Positions 7,901 through 10,792 of a stretch of DNA of 10,792 nt are shown in pieces. The stretch spans positions 3,210-14,001 of the forward strand of contig DBBR01000025.1 of the NCBI GenBank assembly GCA_002292325.1. The letters are read 5' to 3'. Under the pieces are notes generated by a model, which did not search any database, was not told where the DNA came from, and saw nothing but the letters and a program-made list of their open reading frames with translations. Each line of letters starts with the position of its first letter. Position 1 is the stretch's first letter. Source of the stretch: Flavobacteriales bacterium UBA979 (lineage in GTDB: Bacteria > Bacteroidota > Bacteroidia > Flavobacteriales_D > Sanyastnellaceae). Position numbers and translations under genes: made by a program.

Positions 7901-8389
7901 GTCACCGCCGCGAATCCGCCCAATCTTTTTCCTATCGCGTATAACTGGAGCAATGGTTTGCAAGCAGCCGCCATCACGATTGACCGACCCGGACTGTATG
8001 CTGTAACCGCTCAAAACGCTTGCGATTCCATTACCAAAAACTTTGAGGTGAATCTGGAATATTGCGAATGTCCAGTGTATGTACCCAACGCGTTTACTCC
8101 CGATAACGATGGCGCCAATGACCTGTGGCTCCCTGTGCTCGGGTGCGAGCCATCAGCGTACCGACTGGAAGTCTTCAATACTTGGGGTGAATTGATCTTC
8201 GCCACAGAAGATGCAACAGCAGGTTGGTATGGACAGGTTGAAGAAAACCCTGAATCCGCGGAACACTCGGGCTATTATACCCGGAGCAATGTTTACCATT
8301 GGCGGATGTCAATCGTTTTTCCTGACGAAGAAAGCCCCCTGACTCCAGCGCGGCTTACCTACGAGGGGCATGTGCACGTCGTGCATTGA
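4949..8389 (+). CDS. Giant secreted L-type lectin / Ig-like repeat protein with CHU_C (T9SS) tail
   Basis: This 1146-residue protein is a predicted surface or secreted adhesin. Residues 1-27 are a signal peptide ending SLA|Q. Residues 28-245 form an L-type (legume/bacterial) lectin domain, shown by ADGMTFTL (Asp85), VEMDTF (Glu124, Asp126), DPWYDHLAI (Asp139, His144) and WGFTASTGG. These correspond to the metal- and sugar-binding residues of concanavalin A (Asp208, Glu8, Asp10, Asp19, His24), so carbohydrate binding is plausible. Residues about 246-1035 are a series of Ig-like beta domains of 70-100 residues, many with a W-S-N/T-G strand, a 'aGtYsV' strand and Cys near start and end (GC). Residues 540-826 hold a duplicated two-domain unit. 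Residues 1039-1146 are a CHU_C domain starting CECPVYVPNAFTPDNDG, the T9SS signal. The ATG at 4949 fits the signal peptide. It is divergent from the metalloprotease gene and convergent with the kelch gene. The ligand is unknown. Confidence 0.88.
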   Translation: MFLVQKSNVLFLLMVGLWAFFAKESLAQSISLEGNAISLGGNCYRLTASQSGQKGAVWYPGTVDVSVSFEMNADVFLGASNGGADGMTFTLRDPDAPALGGGGSLLGYGGNFANPAIEPSVAVEMDTFQSGAGSPGAGDPWYDHLAIHRDGNLSHLSADALAGPAAADPPFDNIENNQEHHLRVTYDANTLILTVYFDCNERMSEVIDLENIIGTNEVKWGFTASTGGLSNLHRVCNAQWTVIEDVVAPEAVACAGVPIELTISEAAIDPIWSPSLGLSSVFGNTVTATLATSQTYTVTYEDVCEEAYTLTVDVDIVELPETGLPADTVACNAAFIELINGPWPAGITGTWGDGSDDPVYVVSGAGDYTLTLEDAESGCNTSSDVSVVAVELPALSLGPDQSTCPGELISYDFSGFDPNLNFTWNSLPGDALFGTTQEGTIIAEWGLSICSAADTVEITNHPTYEVTWAEDPIVLCLDEIEIASAQDLNWMGGAVQWLWNDGSEENALSISEAGTYSVDVTTDNCTFSYAIEAVDSPNQGVDLGGDILLCDEESVTFNSGYAGANTLWISGGDAAGAFSPSTTVANESATVIAQVTAGACVESDTVEVHHVPLFDAGLPNALDLCLNDSLELIAALGAESYTWSNGPTTPQQWVDAAGNYEVQMALEGCLFFEEIVITPSANAGVDLGLDQVACDGVEVILSSGYSAAETQWWQNGLSVGNGSAWSILNQDAAVVAQVTVGACVERDTVMIDYAPVFNTGLPSSLPLCNGDSAWIASNVGAPEYQWSTGEITTGIWLTGPGVYTLTTPIQGCNYSTNVSVQNIPLPVFDLGPSQTICAGTSLLLSTGLFNADATSWSNGWTGPTLDVASAGTYSVTVTENGCSAEDEVNVSVQALPEFDLGEDQQLCPEEEAYLYIYPLPEEATVSWSTGSSASSITATSPGVYSALVNWNGCVWTDDVIIERAAPIIIDIVEPLKFCEGESMVVTAANPPNLFPIAYNWSNGLQAAAITIDRPGLYAVTAQNACDSITKNFEVNLEYCECPVYVPNAFTPDNDGANDLWLPVLGCEPSAYRLEVFNTWGELIFATEDATAGWYGQVEENPESAEHSGYYTRSNVYHWRMSIVFPDEESPLTPARLTYEGHVHVVH
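5030..5683 (+). other. L-type lectin domain
   Basis: Residues 28-245 of the large protein. The order of motifs (ADGMTFTL at 84-91, VEMDTF at 123-128, DPWYDHLAI at 139-147, HHLRVTYD near 180, WGFTASTGG near 218) is that of non-permuted L-type lectins. Compared with concanavalin A, the loop between the two metal-binding Asp residues is about four residues longer, and the position of Asn14 appears to be Ser130. Confidence 0.8.
6566..6997 (+). repeat. Two-domain Ig-like super-repeat, copy 1
   Basis: Residues 540-683 of the lectin protein, 144 residues. It begins GVDLGGDILLC and includes SGYAGANTLW, VIAQVTAGACVESDTVEV, LFDAGLPNALDLC and YTWSNGPTT, ending at the next GVDLG. Copy 2 follows directly in the same order, so a pair of Ig-like domains was duplicated as one unit. 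Confidence 0.8.
6998..7426 (+). repeat. Two-domain Ig-like super-repeat, copy 2
   Basis: Residues 684-826. It begins GVDLGLDQVAC and includes SGYSAAETQW, VVAQVTVGACVERDTVMI, VFNTGLPSSLPLC and YQWSTGEITT, matching copy 1 motif by motif at a spacing of about 143-144 residues. A third opening (VFDLGPSQTIC, from 827) begins right after it but then follows the single-domain pattern. Confidence 0.8.
8063..8386 (+). other. CHU_C gliding-motility-associated C-terminal domain of the lectin protein
   Basis: Residues 1039-1146. The opening CECPVYVPNAFTPDNDG and the YRLEVFNTWGELIF strand are hallmark CHU_C motifs. The end (SGYYTRSNVYHWRM, GHVHVVH) resembles that of the metalloprotease tail (SGDYYVDNTVYNYRL, GWVAVMR). 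The family is recognised by the type IX secretion machinery (type B sorting signals). Confidence 0.85.
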
Positions 8390-8408
8390 TTGAATGGTTC
8401 AGCGATCG

Positions 8409-10295
8409 CTATTCCTTCACCAATTGCAGCACTTGAATCTCCGTTCCATTCGTCACGCGCAAAACGACGATGCCTGCTGGCCAATCCACAGCATCCACAA
8501 CAGCGCTTGGAGTTGACCATGTTCCTCCATCAATCGTGCGTCCCAGCCCATCGAACGCTTCCCATTCAGTTTTGCCTTGAAGCCCCGAAATGGTAAAAGA
8601 ACTGAGCACTGGATTGGGAAAGGCTCTTGCAGAGACGGCCGTTTGCATTTCATCCAACGAAACTGGTGTGTTGGCATCAATCGTCTCCGTCAACGTCTCA
8701 AACGCAAATGAGCCATCGTAATCGAAGATCACGTCCAGAGGCTCACCCTCCCCGTCGAGCGATTCGAGGGTGCAGGACCCATCAGAACCGCCCCAGGATG
8801 TTCCGTTCATGCCATCGCCATAGCTGTCAGTCAAAGTGAACGAATAACACCCCGCAGTCGGCAATGAAATGGTGAATTCGTAGACCGTTTGATCGCCGTA
8901 GCTTCCGGGAGCAGCGGACTCAATGAGGTTATCCTGGCTATCGCGGACTTCCCAGCCGGTTTCACCTCCCCAGTTGTCTGTGAGCAAAGTGACACCCCAT
9001 TGGGTGGTCGCAGACGTCGAGTTTTCTACGGAAGCATTCAAAGCATTGTTCGCAACATTCTCGTCTTCACTCAATGCCTGCAACGTGAAATCCGTCGAAC
9101 CTTCAAACAAATAAGTTCCCAATGTGAAAGACGCGGAGGCGTAAGTCGACAATTCTCCCGACCAATCCGAGGTGAGGACAACCTCATCATCGATGAGCAT
9201 CTGAATCGTCAAGGCCTGCGCATCCCCTGCAAAAAGGGTATCCGCTCCCCAATTGGTCAATTGTACCGTGATCGGTGCAGCTTCTCCACTGCAAATGGAG
9301 CTTGGCCCGGTGTAGGCCGTCAAGGCTACATCGTATGCAACGTCAGGCTGCATCGCCAATTTCCAATTCGTACTCATGTAATCAAAACTTCCCGGATCTA
9401 GGCTCATCCCATTGATCAAATAGGCTTCATCATGGAGCACAAAAGAAGCTGGCGCCCAGCGAGACATGCCCGGATGCTCGGGCCAAGCACTCCAGCTATC
9501 TGACTCCGGGTTGTATTGCCAAAGCTCACCGGTTTCCATGGAATTGTGGTCATCGCCATCGCCGCTCAAAGCATAGCCCATTCCGTTGTGGATGAATTGC
9601 GAACCCGCAACACGGCCTTCAGCAGGTAATGTCTCCATCTCATCCCACTCCTCGGTCACCGGGTCATACCGGTACCATTCGTTGAAGATGTCGGGGCCGT
9701 TGTGACCGAATCCTACGTAAACCAATCCATCGATTCCGAATTGATACGGGTGATGCCGTTCTGAACTTGGGAAATTCGGCTTCTGACTCCAGGAATCCGT
9801 GGCCATATCGTACTCCCACCAATCGTTCATGTCTCCGTTTTGTCCGCCACCTAAGCCCACAAAAATTTTATCACCCTCCGCAATAAAGGCCGGGTGCGTG
9901 CGCGCGGAACAAGGGCAAGAAGCCTTTTCTGTCCACGCCATGCTATCCGGATCAAACACCCACAAGTCATTGAGGTAACCGCTATCAGAAAGGCCAAATC
10001 CCATCCAAGCCTTACCGTCCCAATCATCCCCGATGGTGTACCCTCGCGCAGGTCCTGGAAAATCATCCAATGCCGTCCACGCATCCGCTTCAGGATCATA
10101 CTGGTAAAATGCACTTGTGAATCCGTCTGTGGATTCACCCGCTACGATGTAGCCCATGGAGTCCAAGGCAAAACCGTAACTGTGGTTCGACACAAACCCA
10201 TCCGATAAGGGAGCGACACCGGTCCATCCCTGACCAAATGAGAACAGCGAGGAGAGTGTGAATGCTCCACATAGAATGAATAATCTCGAAGTCAT
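8409..10295 (-). CDS. Secreted kelch-repeat protein with T9SS type A sorting domain
   Basis: This 628-residue protein has a signal peptide (1-21, cleavage FSFG|Q) and a kelch-type beta-propeller at about 25-315. At least five blades show the YxYDPxxxxW pattern: FYQYDPEADAWTAL (63-76), LWVFDPDSMAWTEK (111-124), WWEYDMATDSWSQK (159-172), WYRYDPVTEEWDEM (207-220) and LWQYNPESDSWSAW (258-271). Residues about 320-425 form a CARDB-like Ig domain (DVALTAYTGPSSICSG, VQLTNWGADTL). Residues about 430-530 are a beta domain with DNWGGETGWEV and DSYGDGMNG, common in secreted Bacteroidota proteins. Residues about 550-628 are a type A sorting domain (AFPNPVLSSFTISGLQG ... VLRVTNG ... QLVKE), which directs T9SS export and surface attachment. 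The ATG at 10295 opens directly into the signal peptide. It converges on the lectin gene with a 19-base gap and diverges from the receptor gene. The propeller is probably for protein or glycan binding; no catalytic residues are evident. Confidence 0.88.
   Translation of the reverse strand: MTSRLFILCGAFTLSSLFSFGQGWTGVAPLSDGFVSNHSYGFALDSMGYIVAGESTDGFTSAFYQYDPEADAWTALDDFPGPARGYTIGDDWDGKAWMGFGLSDSGYLNDLWVFDPDSMAWTEKASCPCSARTHPAFIAEGDKIFVGLGGGQNGDMNDWWEYDMATDSWSQKPNFPSSERHHPYQFGIDGLVYVGFGHNGPDIFNEWYRYDPVTEEWDEMETLPAEGRVAGSQFIHNGMGYALSGDGDDHNSMETGELWQYNPESDSWSAWPEHPGMSRWAPASFVLHDEAYLINGMSLDPGSFDYMSTNWKLAMQPDVAYDVALTAYTGPSSICSGEAAPITVQLTNWGADTLFAGDAQALTIQMLIDDEVVLTSDWSGELSTYASASFTLGTYLFEGSTDFTLQALSEDENVANNALNASVENSTSATTQWGVTLLTDNWGGETGWEVRDSQDNLIESAAPGSYGDQTVYEFTISLPTAGCYSFTLTDSYGDGMNGTSWGGSDGSCTLESLDGEGEPLDVIFDYDGSFAFETLTETIDANTPVSLDEMQTAVSARAFPNPVLSSFTISGLQGKTEWEAFDGLGRTIDGGTWSTPSAVVDAVDWPAGIVVLRVTNGTEIQVLQLVKE
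8412..8651 (-). other. Type A T9SS sorting domain (Por_Secre_tail-like) of the kelch protein
   Basis: Residues 549-628. The FPNP motif at 559-562, the following FTISGL strand, a central GLGRTI turn, and the closing LRVTNG/QLVKE strands are the standard order of this domain, which is normally processed during T9SS export. Confidence 0.8.
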
Positions 10296-10385
10296 GAGTC
10301 AGGTTGGATTCAGTTAATCAATAAATACATAGCGAAGACAGGTGGTTGCCTGCCGTGTTCATGGCTGAGCCGTCGACAACGCATT

Positions 10386-10418
10386 GAGAATATACCGGTG
10401 ACGAAGTTATACATTCTC
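10386..10418. repeat. Imperfect inverted repeat upstream of the receptor gene
   Basis: GAGAATATA (10386-10394) is mirrored by TACATTCTC (10410-10418), nine-base arms with one mismatch and 15 bases between centre-facing ends. It lies seven bases before the candidate -33 element of the receptor gene, a place where an operator could sit. The arms are short and AT-rich, so chance is possible. Confidence 0.35.
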
Positions 10419-10424
10419 TGAGCA

Positions 10425-10459
10425 TTTGTACTCACACACAAATTCCACCTTTACTTTTG
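10425..10459 (+). promoter_or_regulatory. Candidate Bacteroidota -33/-7 promoter of the TonB-dependent receptor gene
   Basis: TTTG (10425-10428) is followed after 23 bases by TACTTTTG (10452-10459), an exact match to TAnnTTTG. The spacing is at the long end of what is known for this promoter class. Transcription would begin close to 10465, which is the first base or two of the upstream ATG (10464), so translation from the second ATG (10500) would leave a leader of about 35 bases. Confidence 0.5.
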
Positions 10460-10463
10460 GTCC

Positions 10464-10792
10464 ATGGAAGCTTCAAATAATTTCCGTTTTTTAGGTGCGA
10501 TGCGAGGAATCACTTTTTTTTGCTTGTTGTTCAGTGTATTCGTTTCCAGTATTGAAGCATTTGCTCAGAATCATCAACTCAGCGGATACATACGGGATGC
10601 CTCGAGCGGTGAGACGCTGATTGGTGCAACGGTGTGGTCGGAATCGGAACGAATCGGGACAGCAAGCAATACCTATGGCTTTTACAGCATCTCTCTGCCT
10701 CAAGGGCCTCAACGATTGGTGGTGTCTTACATAGGATATGCTCCACAAAAATTCGAACTCACCATCGATGAAGATGTCAAAACCGACTTCAC
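10464..10792 (+). CDS. TonB-dependent receptor, N-terminal part (carboxypeptidase-like regulatory domain)
   Basis: The frame opens at ATG 10464 and runs 109 codons to the right edge, where it is cut off. A signal peptide ends AFA|Q (Gln35), and from about residue 38 there is a carboxypeptidase D regulatory-like beta domain: LSGYIRDASSGETLIGATVW, TASNTYGFYSISLPQG and LVVSYIGYAPQ. In Bacteroidota this combination at the N-terminus of an exported protein nearly always precedes a plug and outer-membrane barrel that imports substrates with TonB energy; the plug and barrel lie beyond the window. A second ATG at codon 13 (10500) gives a more compact signal peptide (MRGITFFCLLFSVF) and fits the candidate promoter better, so it may be the true start. 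The gene is divergent from the kelch gene. Other secreted proteins with this regulatory domain (for example, DUF5686-type or peptidases) cannot be excluded. Confidence 0.75.
   Translation, partial: MEASNNFRFLGAMRGITFFCLLFSVFVSSIEAFAQNHQLSGYIRDASSGETLIGATVWSESERIGTASNTYGFYSISLPQGPQRLVVSYIGYAPQKFELTIDEDVKTDF

Noticed and set aside
8401..8410. Perfect 10-base palindrome AGCGATCGCT between the convergent lectin and kelch genes.
   Set aside because: Too short for a transcription terminator, with no following T-run on either strand; it also overlaps the kelch stop codon. A GCGATCGC site alone is not evidence of function.
10269..10295. Possible lipoprotein lipobox at Cys9 of the kelch protein (FILC).
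   Set aside because: The residue before Cys is Leu and the hydrophobic core continues after it; the cleavage site before Gln22 and the type A sorting domain fit a T9SS cargo instead.
10334..10358. Short hairpin CAGG-TGGTTG-CCTG in the kelch/receptor intergenic region.
   Set aside because: Four-base stem without a T-run or a neighbouring gene end; not a credible terminator or riboswitch.
1..10792. Search by eye for tRNA, rRNA, CRISPR arrays, insertion sequences, transposase genes and attachment sites.
   Set aside because: No such pattern was seen; the gaps between genes are all under 170 bases and nearly all sequence is coding.

Overview
This window looks like a chromosomal segment of a Bacteroidota bacterium, probably of the Flavobacteriales/Cytophagales type. 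Three large extracellular proteins each pair an N-terminal signal peptide with a type IX secretion (T9SS) C-terminal signal: two end in a gliding-motility-associated (CHU_C) domain and one in a type A sorting domain. A TonB-dependent receptor begins at the right edge. Start codons lack Shine-Dalgarno sequences, and one intergenic region holds a TAnnTTTG-like element, both usual in this phylum. Genus and species cannot be told from the window.

Layout, left to right. 1-198 (minus) is the 5' end of a secreted protein of unknown function. 269-4847 (minus) is a tight run of four genes, read right to left: a secreted M43 (pappalysin/cytophagalysin-type) zinc metalloprotease with three SprB-like repeats and a CHU_C tail (4847-2811); a classical SDR oxidoreductase (2788-1973); a CPBP-family membrane protein overlapping it by ATGA (1976-1251); and an extended SDR/NAD-dependent epimerase-like protein four bases later (1246-269). 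4848-4948 is a divergent intergenic region. 4949-8389 (plus) encodes a 1146-residue protein with an L-type lectin head, a stack of Ig-like domains containing a duplicated two-domain unit of about 144 residues, and a CHU_C tail. 8409-10295 (minus) encodes a kelch-repeat protein with a type A sorting domain, convergent with the lectin gene. 10296-10463 is a second divergent intergenic region, with a candidate promoter and an inverted repeat. 10464-10792 (plus) is the 5' end of the receptor gene.

How the genes may work together (inference): the protease, lectin and kelch proteins are likely exported across the outer membrane by T9SS and kept at the surface or released. A carbohydrate-binding adhesin beside a protease and near a TonB-dependent receptor would suit attachment to and use of glycoprotein-like material, but no substrate is shown by the sequence. 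The SDR-CPBP-SDR trio is cytoplasmic/inner-membrane and may be a separate functional unit that only shares the transcript. There are no RNA genes, CRISPR arrays, insertion sequences or gene-free stretches above 300 bases. I did not find a clearly new biological system; the most interesting items are the lectin-Ig-CHU_C architecture with its intact-looking metal site, the divergent protease/lectin pair, and the coupled SDR-CPBP-SDR module with a non-canonical CPBP active site.
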